From positions 4,393 through 68,392 of the forward strand of contig CAZIDP010000023.1 in the NCBI GenBank assembly GCA_964537975.1: a stretch of 64,000 nucleotides of DNA. The letters run 5' to 3'. The notes below the pieces were generated by a model. That model saw only the letters and a program-made list of their open reading frames with translations, was not told the origin of the DNA and searched no databases. This document shows, in pieces, positions 26,397 to 35,032 of this stretch. Position 1 is the first letter of the stretch. The number at the start of each line of letters is the position of its first letter. The translations under genes and the position numbers were made by a program. This DNA comes from SCBR16-9 sp964537975. Lineage in GTDB: Bacteria > Hydrogenedentota > Hydrogenedentia > Hydrogenedentales > SCBR16-9.

Positions 26397-28469
26397 CTAG
26401 ATAAAAATTGGTGCCAACACCAATGAAATTACACACATCAGCTTGATGAGAATGTTGATAGATGGCCCAACAGTATCTTTCAATGGGTCCCCGACAGTAT
26501 CACCGACAACAGAAGCTTTGTGGGCTTCAGAATTTTTACCGCCATGATTCCCTTCTTCTATGAACTTTTTGGCATTATCCATTGCGCCACCACTGTTGGC
26601 ACACTGGATTCCCAAAACCACACCCGTAGCGATGGCACCAACCAGCATTCCCGCAAGGGCTTGTGGTCCGAGTATCAATCCCATCACTATGGGAGAAGCA
26701 ATCGCCAACAACCCGGGCATAATCATGCCTTGAATGGCACCTTGCGTAGCAATATCCACACAGGTGCTGCTGTCAGGCATTACCCCTTCTTTCCCTTCTT
26801 TTAATCCGGGAATTTCTCTGAATTGACGACGAACTTCCAAGATCATCATATCGGCACATTTGCCAACTGCCCGGAACAATAATGAGGAGAAGAAGAATGG
26901 CAGCATGGCACCAATCAATATACCAGCCAGCACATAGGGGTCTGCCAACGATACAATATTCTCACCTGTCTGCCCGGTAGCCAACATGAAGGCGCTCAAC
27001 AATCCAATAGCAGCAAACGCGGCACTGCCAATAGCAAAACCTTTACCAATTGCGGCTGTGGTATTACCAACGGAGTCCAGATTATCTGTAATTTCGCGAA
27101 CTTTCGGGTCCATGTGGCTCATTTCAGCAATACCGCCGGCATTATCTGCAATTGGGCCGTAAGAATCGACAGCCACGACCATGCCGGTTGTTGCCAGCAT
27201 ACCTAATGCGGCAATAGCCACACCATAGACACCACAAAGGGCATAAGCCAGAATTACAGCAATAGCGAGTACAAGAAGGGGGACGGCCGTACTTTGCATA
27301 CCAACAGCAGTACCTTCAGTTACCGTAATTGCCGGACCGGACTCAGAACCTTTAGCAATACATTTTACTGGATTATATTTACTTGATGTGAAATACTCAC
27401 TGACAAAACCAATAATACTCCCCGACACGATACCAAGCACCGCAGCAAGAAATGGTGCATACCAATGGACAATACCATCACGTCCCGGCAGTTCAAAATT
27501 GGCCCCGTACATATAAGCATATATACCAACACCAATAATGGTTAGAATCCCACTGAGGTAGGTTCCATTCATCAATGCAGCCTGCGGGTTGCTTTGTGCG
27601 AATTTTTTAACATACATCACGCCAATGATGGAGGCGATGATACCAATGGAGGCTACCGCAAATGGAAATCCTCGCACAAACTCGGCTGCTTCCGGAGAGA
27701 CCGTTGTTAAACCAATGAACATGGCAGAAGCAATTGCCAAACTGGCAATAATAGAACCAACAAAAGATTCCAGCAAGTCGGCTCCCAAGCCGGCAACATC
27801 GCCAACATTATCGCCGACATTGTCTGCAATTACTGCTGGATTACGTGGATCGTCTTCGGGTATTCCAGCTTCAACCTTGCCCACCAGATCGGCTCCCATA
27901 TCGGCGCCTTTGGTAAAAATACCACCACCTGACCGCGCAAACAACGCGACAAGTGAGGCCCCCATGGCATATCCGTTAACAATAACCGGGTCTCCATTGA
28001 AGAGACGATAAACAATAATCAACCCAAGCAGGGCAATACCGACTACACCCATACCCATGACGGCACCACCACTTATGGCAACATCAAGCGCACTTTTAAT
28101 TCCACCACTTTCTGCGGCAGCGGCAGTTCTAGCGTTAGAGCGTGTTGCAATAAACATACCCAATATGCCGGCGCTGGAACTGGCGACTGCACCACACACA
28201 AATGCGACTGCTGTTTTCCAGTTCAAGTTGTAATCAGGAAAAACGACTCCAATGATCACAAATGCCAAGGCAATAATAACCATTAAACTGCCAACATACG
28301 TATACTCACGTCGCAAAAATGTTGCTGCGCCTTCCTGAACTGATTTTGACAGTTTGGACATCTTTTCGGTACCCTCAGATTTACTCAAAGTATACCGAAC
28401 CAGATAGACTACGAAAAGCAATGCCAGCACGCTTGCTGCAATGCCCATTTTCAAAAACCCTAAACTCAT
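26397..28469 (-). CDS. hppA: Membrane-bound K+-dependent ion-pumping pyrophosphatase
   Basis: A 690-residue membrane protein with about 15-16 helices that hydrolyses pyrophosphate and pumps H+ or Na+. The active-site signatures are present: FTKGADMGADLVGKVEAGIP, the following DDPRNPAVIADNVGDNVGDVAG, and a C-terminal NSGGAMDNAKK and VVGDTVGDPLKDT. The segment GNTTAAIGKGFAIG has Ala where K+-independent enzymes have Lys, which marks the K+-dependent class. That class includes both Na+ and H+ pumps, and I cannot decide between them. An AAAGGAG ribosome site precedes the ATG. It is monocistronic, with its own terminator. Confidence 0.95.
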   Translation of the reverse strand: MSLGFLKMGIAASVLALLFVVYLVRYTLSKSEGTEKMSKLSKSVQEGAATFLRREYTYVGSLMVIIALAFVIIGVVFPDYNLNWKTAVAFVCGAVASSSAGILGMFIATRSNARTAAAAESGGIKSALDVAISGGAVMGMGVVGIALLGLIIVYRLFNGDPVIVNGYAMGASLVALFARSGGGIFTKGADMGADLVGKVEAGIPEDDPRNPAVIADNVGDNVGDVAGLGADLLESFVGSIIASLAIASAMFIGLTTVSPEAAEFVRGFPFAVASIGIIASIIGVMYVKKFAQSNPQAALMNGTYLSGILTIIGVGIYAYMYGANFELPGRDGIVHWYAPFLAAVLGIVSGSIIGFVSEYFTSSKYNPVKCIAKGSESGPAITVTEGTAVGMQSTAVPLLVLAIAVILAYALCGVYGVAIAALGMLATTGMVVAVDSYGPIADNAGGIAEMSHMDPKVREITDNLDSVGNTTAAIGKGFAIGSAAFAAIGLLSAFMLATGQTGENIVSLADPYVLAGILIGAMLPFFFSSLLFRAVGKCADMMILEVRRQFREIPGLKEGKEGVMPDSSTCVDIATQGAIQGMIMPGLLAIASPIVMGLILGPQALAGMLVGAIATGVVLGIQCANSGGAMDNAKKFIEEGNHGGKNSEAHKASVVGDTVGDPLKDTVGPSINILIKLMCVISLVLAPIFI

Positions 28470-28596
28470 GGTGCCTTTGTCTCCTTTCTGCTATTACTAT
28501 GTATCAGATTGTGTTTTGGTTGTCAGCCAGCGACAAAGTGATTATCCTGATTGCCAAGCAACTTGGCTGTTGCTCTCACAGGACATGTCATACCAC

Positions 28597-29334
28597 TCAA
28601 TCATCAGTATCAACTATTACCGGAATGCTGTCTTCGTGTTCAAGCGCTTTTCGAGCAGCATTCTGCTCCGCTTCTTTTTTACTCTTGCCAGTCCCCCGCC
28701 CCAATGACTTTTTTTGTATCAGAACTTCGATCTCAAATTCTTTCTCATGGTCCGGGCCTTCTGATCGAACCACATTAAATATCGGTAAGTTAATCTTGCG
28801 GGCCTGACACAAGTTTTGTAACCTGGACTTATAGTCCCATGTCAGGTCAGATTCAGTACAACGAGACAACTCTTCGCCAAAGGCCCTGACAACAAAGTCA
28901 TGGGCTATTTGCCACCCCTTATCTAAATATATTGCACCAATCAGTGCTTCCAGGCAATCCGACAATAATGCCAGTCGGTTTCTGCCACCTGACTGCTCCT
29001 CACCTTTTCCCAGTCGTATTGCCGGTGCCAAGTCCAGACTCTGCGCAACTCGCCCTACACAGCGCCGATTAATAATGCCAGCACGCATACGACTATACTC
29101 TCCCGGAGTACGATTTGGCAAAAAATCAAAGAGGTAATGTGACACAACCAGCCCCAATACCGCATCACCCAAGAATTCCAATGACTCATAATGGGCAACT
29201 TGCTCAGTGTCAATATCGCCTACAGTAGAGGCATGTGTTAATGCCTGATCATATAAATGCCAATTAGCAATCGATACCCCCAGACGCTCAGCCAGTTGAT
29301 TCAATTCTAATGCACGTTCAGAATACTCATTCAT
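28597..29334 (-). CDS. rnc: Ribonuclease III
   Basis: Cleaves double-stranded RNA in rRNA and mRNA processing. The 245-residue protein has the catalytic signature HYESLEFLGDAVLG (about 47-60) and the second acidic cluster CLEALIGAIYLDKG. A C-terminal double-stranded RNA-binding domain ends in GTGKSKKEAEQNAARKALE. Its ATG overlaps the end of fabF by 8 bases (ATGAATGA), so it is coupled to it. fabF-rnc-acpP clustering is common in bacteria. Confidence 0.96.
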   Translation of the reverse strand: MNEYSERALELNQLAERLGVSIANWHLYDQALTHASTVGDIDTEQVAHYESLEFLGDAVLGLVVSHYLFDFLPNRTPGEYSRMRAGIINRRCVGRVAQSLDLAPAIRLGKGEEQSGGRNRLALLSDCLEALIGAIYLDKGWQIAHDFVVRAFGEELSRCTESDLTWDYKSRLQNLCQARKINLPIFNVVRSEGPDHEKEFEIEVLIQKKSLGRGTGKSKKEAEQNAARKALEHEDSIPVIVDTDD

Positions 29335-30568
29335 ATTTTCGTAATATTAGCGAAGCGTTATGCCCACCGAATCCCAATGAATTGGACATGGCAATATTAA
29401 CACGTGCTTCTCGTGCTTCATTTGCTACAATATCGATATCACATTCAGGATCGGGGGTTTCATAATTTATATTGGGATGGATTATACCATCGCGGATTGA
29501 CATTACACAGGCCAGTGCTTCAACGGCCCCGGCAGCTCCCAATAAGTGACCGACCATGGACTTGGTTGAGCTTGAAGGAGGCATATTATCACCAAAAACT
29601 TTGCGTAATGCTTTGGCCTCACTGGCATCATTTAATTTCGTACTTGTTCCATGTGGATTAAAGTAATCGACTTCTTCTTTGTTTACTTTCGCGTCACGTA
29701 ATGCTTCCAGCATGGCTTCAGCTGGGCCAGAACCATCTGGCCGTGGTGCAGTGATGTGGTATGCATCACAGGTTTCTCCCATGCCTGCTACTTCTGCAAA
29801 GATTGGTGCTCCGCGTTTTTTGGCATGTTCTTCCGTTTCCAAAACAAATGCCCCTGCACCTTCACCCATTACAAATCCACTTCTGTCGGCATCAAATGGG
29901 CGACTGCCAATTTCCGGGGTATCATTCCGATTGCTGCACAATGCTTTCATGGCACAAAAACCGGCTATGGCAAATGGAATTATAGTTGACTCGGAGCCAC
30001 CTGCCAGCATTACATCTGCTTTTCCGGCACGAATCATGTCAGCAGCTGCCCCTATACATTGGGTTGCAGTGGCGCATGCGGTAACAATTGCTTTGTTTGG
30101 CCCGTTGAACCCATGCCGAATTCCGACGATCCCGGAGGCCATATTGGTGAGACCCTTGGGAATCATCAGGGGTGAAACACGCCGCGCACCACTTTCATGC
30201 ATACGCACAGAATCTTCATTTATTTCCTGGAGACCACCGATTCCAGAGCCGAAGACAACCCCACAACGGTAGGGGTTTTCTTTGCTGATGTCGAATCCTG
30301 ACTGCTTAATAGCCTGGTCTGAAACTTCTACAGCAAATAAAGAATAGCGACTATGTCTGCGTACATCCTTTTGATTCATATCTTCCGGCACAACTTCAGG
30401 CGCGATACCTGCAATTTTCGAGGGTAGTGCTTCTAAAACAGCCTCGTCGAAAATATCAATATAGCGAATGCCACTTTCACCGGCACACAAACGTTTCCAA
30501 AAAGTCTCTATTTCATTACCAAGTGGAGAGACCACTCCCATACCTGTTATTACAATTTTGCTACCCAT
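29327..30568 (-). CDS. fabF: 3-oxoacyl-ACP synthase II
   Basis: Condensing enzyme that extends acyl-ACP with malonyl-ACP in fatty acid synthesis. The ATG at 30568 gives 413 residues, the usual FabF length, and follows an AAGGGCAGG ribosome site; the longer reading to 30607 is not supported. The catalytic triad is visible: C165 in VTACATATQ, H in NPHGTSTKLND and H in VGHLLGAAGAVEA. It lies about 410 bases after acpP, separated from it by terminator-like hairpins, and overlaps rnc. Confidence 0.96.
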   Translation of the reverse strand: MGSKIVITGMGVVSPLGNEIETFWKRLCAGESGIRYIDIFDEAVLEALPSKIAGIAPEVVPEDMNQKDVRRHSRYSLFAVEVSDQAIKQSGFDISKENPYRCGVVFGSGIGGLQEINEDSVRMHESGARRVSPLMIPKGLTNMASGIVGIRHGFNGPNKAIVTACATATQCIGAAADMIRAGKADVMLAGGSESTIIPFAIAGFCAMKALCSNRNDTPEIGSRPFDADRSGFVMGEGAGAFVLETEEHAKKRGAPIFAEVAGMGETCDAYHITAPRPDGSGPAEAMLEALRDAKVNKEEVDYFNPHGTSTKLNDASEAKALRKVFGDNMPPSSSTKSMVGHLLGAAGAVEALACVMSIRDGIIHPNINYETPDPECDIDIVANEAREARVNIAMSNSLGFGGHNASLILRKYE

Positions 30569-30718
30569 ACCTGCCCTTATCATAGTCATGTACCAATGCA
30601 AATTCACATTGGAAACAGGGTTGATTTAACCATTAATGTGAAGTTTTACGTAATATCATACGCGCCAGGATAAAAAATTCAGTCAAGTCAGCAAAATACC
30701 TGTTTGTGTAACCGACAC

Positions 30719-30748
30719 AAAAAAACAGCCGGTCAAATCGGCCTGCTG
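30719..30748 (-). terminator. Possible second terminator or attenuator before fabF
   Basis: On the minus strand a short imperfect GC-rich hairpin (around GGCCG / CGGCT) is followed by seven T's. It lies downstream of the strong acpP terminator and 150 bases upstream of fabF. The stem is short, so this is tentative. Confidence 0.35.
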
Positions 30749-30872
30749 TCATGACGAGGCATTATAGAGTAAGCATGCCAAACAGTGCAAACGTGTAGTT
30801 CTACAGAAATGCCTGATTAGTAATCTTCTTATACGCCAGGAAATAATTTATTACAGATGTTGTTTTATACAT

Positions 30873-30913
30873 AAAAAAGCCCAATCCAAATCAATTACGA
30901 ATTTGAATCAGGC
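30873..30913 (-). terminator. Rho-independent terminator of acpP
   Basis: On the minus strand a 13-bp stem with three G-T wobble pairs (GCCTGATTCAAAT / ATTTGGATTGGGC, 9-base loop) is followed by six T's. It lies about 65 bases after the acpP stop. Confidence 0.88.
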
Positions 30914-30979
30914 ATAATACTGGCGTTCAATCTATAGAAAAAAGCAAAAACCGATGGCTGAGTGCCTTGAACTGTGCTC

Positions 30980-31219
30980 TTAAAGTTTCGATTGAATGTA
31001 CTTAATCGCTTCGCCTACTGTTTCTATCTGGTTTGCATCATCATCGATTTCAATGTTGAATTCCTCCTCCAACGCCATCAGCAACTCGGTTATATCCAAC
31101 GAATCCGCACCAAGATCATCAATAAAACTTGCTTCATCAGTTAACTCTTCAGGCTTCCGCTCCAGGCGTTCTGCGATAATGTCCTTGATTTTTGCATCAA
31201 CATTTCCATTTTCGGCCAT
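30980..31219 (-). CDS. acpP: Acyl carrier protein
   Basis: A 79-residue acidic carrier of growing acyl chains. The phosphopantetheine attachment serine is S40 in LGADSLDITELLMALEEEF, the standard motif. The ATG at 31219 follows a strong GGGAGGTG ribosome site by seven bases; a GTG three codons upstream is less likely. It belongs functionally with fabF, but a terminator separates the two. Confidence 0.97.
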   Translation of the reverse strand: MAENGNVDAKIKDIIAERLERKPEELTDEASFIDDLGADSLDITELLMALEEEFNIEIDDDANQIETVGEAIKYIQSKL

Positions 31220-31647
31220 TCCATGCACCTCCCTTCTTTAGCTGGTAAAAATATGGACAGTCAGGCCTTCAATGAACCTGCTGTCCAATGCGCCGCAATT
31301 ATATACTTCACCCGGACAAAGTTCAACATTCCCGGATGCATATCTCGACAAGACAACCCACAATCTATCCATTGGTACCTGTTTATTAAAACTATTGATA
31401 CGTACAATTTTCAGGTATGAAAACTCATGTGGTGTGTGATAATTACAAAATGAGAAATTAAATGCTCAATTAATGTATAGTTTATCGGAATAGGTCACAA
31501 GGATCAACTTTGGATGCTACTTTGGATTCTACATTGGATTCAATTTAAGCTGCTTGGATATCAAGCAACACCTAGCATGGTCATTTTATAAAGTGATGGT
31601 TGTTATTCCATTTTATAACAACCTTACAGGAGGCTTAACAAAACAAT
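31220..31647. other. Divergent intergenic region, acpP / TAXI-TRAP
   Basis: Contains promoters for acpP (minus) and the TRAP transporter (plus). Three imperfect tandem copies of a 12-13-base unit (ACTTTGGATGCT, ACTTTGGATTCT, ACATTGGATTCA) occupy about 31507-31545. A perfect inverted repeat lies at 31598-31623. No gene was recognised. Confidence 0.5.
31598..31623 (+). promoter_or_regulatory. Inverted repeat before the TAXI gene ribosome site
   Basis: A perfect 9-bp inverted repeat, GGTTGTTAT / ATAACAACC, with an 8-base spacer lies directly upstream of the AGGAGG ribosome site of the TAXI gene. It could be an operator for a dimeric regulator or an mRNA hairpin affecting translation. No regulator gene is adjacent. 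Confidence 0.5.
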
Positions 31648-32721
31648 ATGAGTTTGGCAAATATGCATCCTAAAACAGATTGTTCATCCAGTTTTTTTTG
31701 TGTAAATAAAATACAACAGGTGATTTACCAACTTGATCGGTGTATCCGATTACGGCCTGCTTTTGCCAGCATATTGTTGGTATCACTGGTTGGTATGCTG
31801 TCGTGGTCAGGCTGCAGCAAAGGTGACACCACTTTCATAACCATTGGAACTGGTGGGTTCACCGGCGTGTACTATCCTGTAGGGGGCTACATTGCGTCAT
31901 TAATCAACGATGGTCACGCCGAACATGGCATAGATGCTTCGGTTGAATCAACAGATGGTTCTGTATTCAATATTAACGCGGTACTGGCGAACAGCATGGA
32001 ATTCGGAATAGCCCAGGCAGACCGCCAATATCAGGCATATACTGGGCAAAATGAATGGGAATCAACAGGCCCCAGAGAAAAACTGCGATCTGTTTGTGGA
32101 TTATACACGGAAATGGTAACACTGGCTGCTGCCGTTGATTCAGGCATCGAGACCATAGCAGACATGCGGGGTAAAACTGTAAACATAGGGAACCCGGGCT
32201 CTGGTGAAAGGGGAAACGCAATTCAGGTACTTTCCGCGGCAGGGATAAATTATCAATCCGACATCAACGCGCAGGGAATCAAGTCATCTGAATCGGCCAA
32301 ACTATTACAGGATGGACGAATCGATGCCTATTTTTTTACTGTAGGTCATCCAGCTGGCTCACTCATGGAGGCCATGTCGGGGCGTCGCCAAATTCGGTTG
32401 ATTCCCATTACCGGCATGGAAAACCTCATAGAAGAAGCACCTTATTATACACAAGGTGTAATCCCGACACGGTATTATCCAAATATGGAAAATGAGCAGG
32501 ATGTTGATACCATCGGCGTGAAAACAACCATTGTTACCTCTGTGGACGTACCGGAAGCGATTGTTTATGAGGTGACACGCGTTATAGCCGAGAACCTGGA
32601 AACATTGAAGCTTCGACATGAAGCACTCAATGAAATGACACTGGAATCACTGGTGGAAGGGCTGACAGCTCCTCTGCATCCAGGTGCAGAACGCTATTTT
32701 AATGAGATTGGATTGCTCTGA
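31648..32721 (+). CDS. TAXI-family TRAP transporter solute-binding protein
   Basis: The extracytoplasmic binding subunit of a sodium-driven TRAP transporter of the TAXI type. After a long N-terminus, a hydrophobic segment (about 38-54) ends at C56 in SWSGCSKGD, a possible lipoprotein site. The family start TIGTGGFTGVYYPVGG follows. Later motifs are STDGSVFNINAVLANSMEFGI and NIGNPGSGERGNA. Total length 357 residues; the true start may be the second Met (31663). AGGAGG lies 14 bases before the first ATG. The fused permease gene is 124 bases downstream. TAXI substrates include glutamate and other carboxylates; the one here is unknown. Confidence 0.92.
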   Translation: MSLANMHPKTDCSSSFFCVNKIQQVIYQLDRCIRLRPAFASILLVSLVGMLSWSGCSKGDTTFITIGTGGFTGVYYPVGGYIASLINDGHAEHGIDASVESTDGSVFNINAVLANSMEFGIAQADRQYQAYTGQNEWESTGPREKLRSVCGLYTEMVTLAAAVDSGIETIADMRGKTVNIGNPGSGERGNAIQVLSAAGINYQSDINAQGIKSSESAKLLQDGRIDAYFFTVGHPAGSLMEAMSGRRQIRLIPITGMENLIEEAPYYTQGVIPTRYYPNMENEQDVDTIGVKTTIVTSVDVPEAIVYEVTRVIAENLETLKLRHEALNEMTLESLVEGLTAPLHPGAERYFNEIGLL

Positions 32722-32845
32722 AGCGAAGCCTGGTATGCCACCAAGGCCCATTCAATCTGCATATATAAATGGTCTTCATAAATGGTCTTCAAGTTTTACG
32801 ATCTTCCAAAATAACACCCCTAACTAACAAATTTGCGATTGACAC

Positions 32846-34969
32846 ATGAGCACATCCAGGGATTGCGAGAGTATTGAAGATGCCATTGAGGCACAGCATC
32901 ATGACGAGACGGCGCAACAACTGATCGAAGAATTCGAGCATGGCAGCCGCCATTATGGGGTTGCGTCCTGGCTCATACCCATTGTTGCAGCATCCTGGTC
33001 CTTGTTTCAGCTTTCATTGCCCTATTTTGTCAATATTGATTCAATCTATATCCGTTCAGTGCACCTTGTATTTGCCATATGCCTGGTTTATCTCAGCTAT
33101 CCTACACTTAAAAAACGGCAAATAAAATGGCTACCATTTCTTTCAGAAAAACAGCGAATACCTGTCTATGATTTTATTCTTGCAGTGCTGGCAGTGTGTG
33201 CCGCTGCGTATTACGCTTGGGATTATGTGGCAATCAGTGGCCGCTCAGGAGCCCCCATTCCACGTGATGTTGTATTTGGAATATTGCTGATATTAGCACT
33301 GATTGAAGCTGCTCGCCGGGCACTTGGCCCTGCATTGCCTTGTGTTGTATGTCTATTCATTTTCTATGCATTTTTCGCGGAATATGCGCCAAGCTTTATC
33401 GCGACACGCAGTGTTTCTTTAGAACGACTTGTTGGCCAGTTGACCCTGTCCATGCAAGGCATTTACGGGGTACCACTTTATGTTTCCGCTTCAACAGTAT
33501 TTCTATTTGTACTCTTTGGAGCGATGCTGGAGCGAACTGGTGGTGGGGAATATTTTGTCAAGCTGGCTTTTTCATTGTTAGGTGGGTTCAAAGGAGGGCC
33601 TGCCAAAGCTTCTGTTCTGGCAAGCGGCATGACAGGAGCGGTCTCAGGATCAAGTATCGCGAATGTAGTGACCACCGGGACCTTCACCATTCCACTGATG
33701 AAACGCTGTGGATACCCGGCTGAAAAGGCTGCCGCCATTGAAGTTGCCGCCAGTACCAATGCACAACTGATGCCACCAATCATGGGCGCAGCCGCATTTA
33801 TCATTGCCGAATATTGTGGCATGGCATATTATGAGGTGGTGCGTGCGGCTTTCATTCCCGCCATTATCGCTTACCTCGGTTTGCTCTATATTACCCACTT
33901 GGAAGCATCCAAGCTAGGTCTTCAGGGTATTCCGCGCAATGAATTACCACCGTTTTGGAAAACTTTCAGAACTGGTATTCACTTCATGATACCCCTGCTG
34001 TTGCTGCTATACCTGCTGATCATCAAACGATACTCACCAGAACTATCCGCATTCTGGTCTATTTTATTGTTGCTATTAACCGTTGCGGTCTACAATATTT
34101 ATCAATCACTGAGCATGGGTGTATCTGTAACTGAAGGCTTGAAACTGTCGTTACAACAATGTTGTGAGGGACTTGTCACCGGTGGCAAAAATATGATGTC
34201 GATCGGTGTAGCTGTAGCCGCGGCAGGTATTATTGTAGGTATTGTCAGCATGGGTCTCGGCAGCCAGATCACGGAAGTCGTGGATACCGTTGCTCGCGGC
34301 AATATCTATATCATTCTCGTACTGACCGCCATCGCGTCGCTTATTCTGGGCATGGGCTTGCCGACTACAGCCAATTACATTGTGATGGCATCTCTTACAG
34401 CACAAGTTATTGTCACTTTGGCCGCAGATGCCGGTTTTGTAGTACCCATCATAGCCGCCCACTTGTTTTGTTTTTACTTTGGAATTCTGGCTGACGATAC
34501 GCCCCCGGTGGGATTGGCCGCGTACGCGGCAGCGGCAATTGCACGATCAGAACCAATACGAACAGGCATTCAAGGCTTCACGTATGACATGCGAACTGCC
34601 ATATTGCCCTTCATGTTTTTTTTCAACACAGACCTGTTGTTGTGGGGAGTTTCAGGTTGGCATAACATCATCGCCATATTTTTTACCGGACTGGTTGGTA
34701 TGCTGGCTTTTGCGGCACTGCTACAAAACTTTATGTTTGTGAAAAACCGTTGGTATGAATCCATAACGTTGCTGTTGGTGACGCTATTGCTGTTACAGCC
34801 ATTGTTTTTTTATCGCAACCTGCCCCTTGTCCAGCTTGATGCCATGATTGCAATACCCCTGGATAACCGATGGACCTGGCGCATTGTCGGCTTATTGCTG
34901 TGTGGTGGAATTGCGTTGTGGCAATACCGGCGCGCTGCAACCCAAAAACACATTCAGCCCGTTGGCTGA
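32846..34969 (+). CDS. TRAP transporter fused permease (4TM + 12TM)
   Basis: A 707-residue membrane protein joining the small DctQ-like and large DctM-like subunits, the form that goes with TAXI binding proteins. About 17-19 helices are visible. Signatures include ALGPALPCVVCLFIFYAFF, GGGEYFVKLAFSLLGGFKGG, SGSSIANVVTTGTFTIPLM, the PPIMGAAAFIIAEY motif, LGMGLPTTANYIV and FYFGILADDTPPVGLAAYA. It takes up the solute delivered by the upstream TAXI protein, driven by Na+ or H+. The pair forms one operon on the plus strand. Confidence 0.94.
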   Translation: MSTSRDCESIEDAIEAQHHDETAQQLIEEFEHGSRHYGVASWLIPIVAASWSLFQLSLPYFVNIDSIYIRSVHLVFAICLVYLSYPTLKKRQIKWLPFLSEKQRIPVYDFILAVLAVCAAAYYAWDYVAISGRSGAPIPRDVVFGILLILALIEAARRALGPALPCVVCLFIFYAFFAEYAPSFIATRSVSLERLVGQLTLSMQGIYGVPLYVSASTVFLFVLFGAMLERTGGGEYFVKLAFSLLGGFKGGPAKASVLASGMTGAVSGSSIANVVTTGTFTIPLMKRCGYPAEKAAAIEVAASTNAQLMPPIMGAAAFIIAEYCGMAYYEVVRAAFIPAIIAYLGLLYITHLEASKLGLQGIPRNELPPFWKTFRTGIHFMIPLLLLLYLLIIKRYSPELSAFWSILLLLLTVAVYNIYQSLSMGVSVTEGLKLSLQQCCEGLVTGGKNMMSIGVAVAAAGIIVGIVSMGLGSQITEVVDTVARGNIYIILVLTAIASLILGMGLPTTANYIVMASLTAQVIVTLAADAGFVVPIIAAHLFCFYFGILADDTPPVGLAAYAAAAIARSEPIRTGIQGFTYDMRTAILPFMFFFNTDLLLWGVSGWHNIIAIFFTGLVGMLAFAALLQNFMFVKNRWYESITLLLVTLLLLQPLFFYRNLPLVQLDAMIAIPLDNRWTWRIVGLLLCGGIALWQYRRAATQKHIQPVG

Positions 34970-35032
34970 TACTATTACTATATACCGCCTAAGAAATCAT
35001 TTCTTGGATGCGGTTGCTGTAATGAACAGAAA

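Larger units (their letters stand above)
30569..30979. other. Non-coding stretch between acpP and fabF
   Basis: Holds the acpP terminator (30873-30913), a second T-run hairpin (30719-30748) and presumably the fabF promoter. No gene was seen. The strong terminator means that fabF-rnc probably has its own promoter, in contrast to the usual acpP-fabF operon. Confidence 0.6.

Noticed and set aside
34986..35011. Hairpin-like repeat between the TRAP permease and glmS
   Set aside because: The AAGAAA/TTTCTT core is short and no T-run follows on either strand, so a terminator call is not supported.
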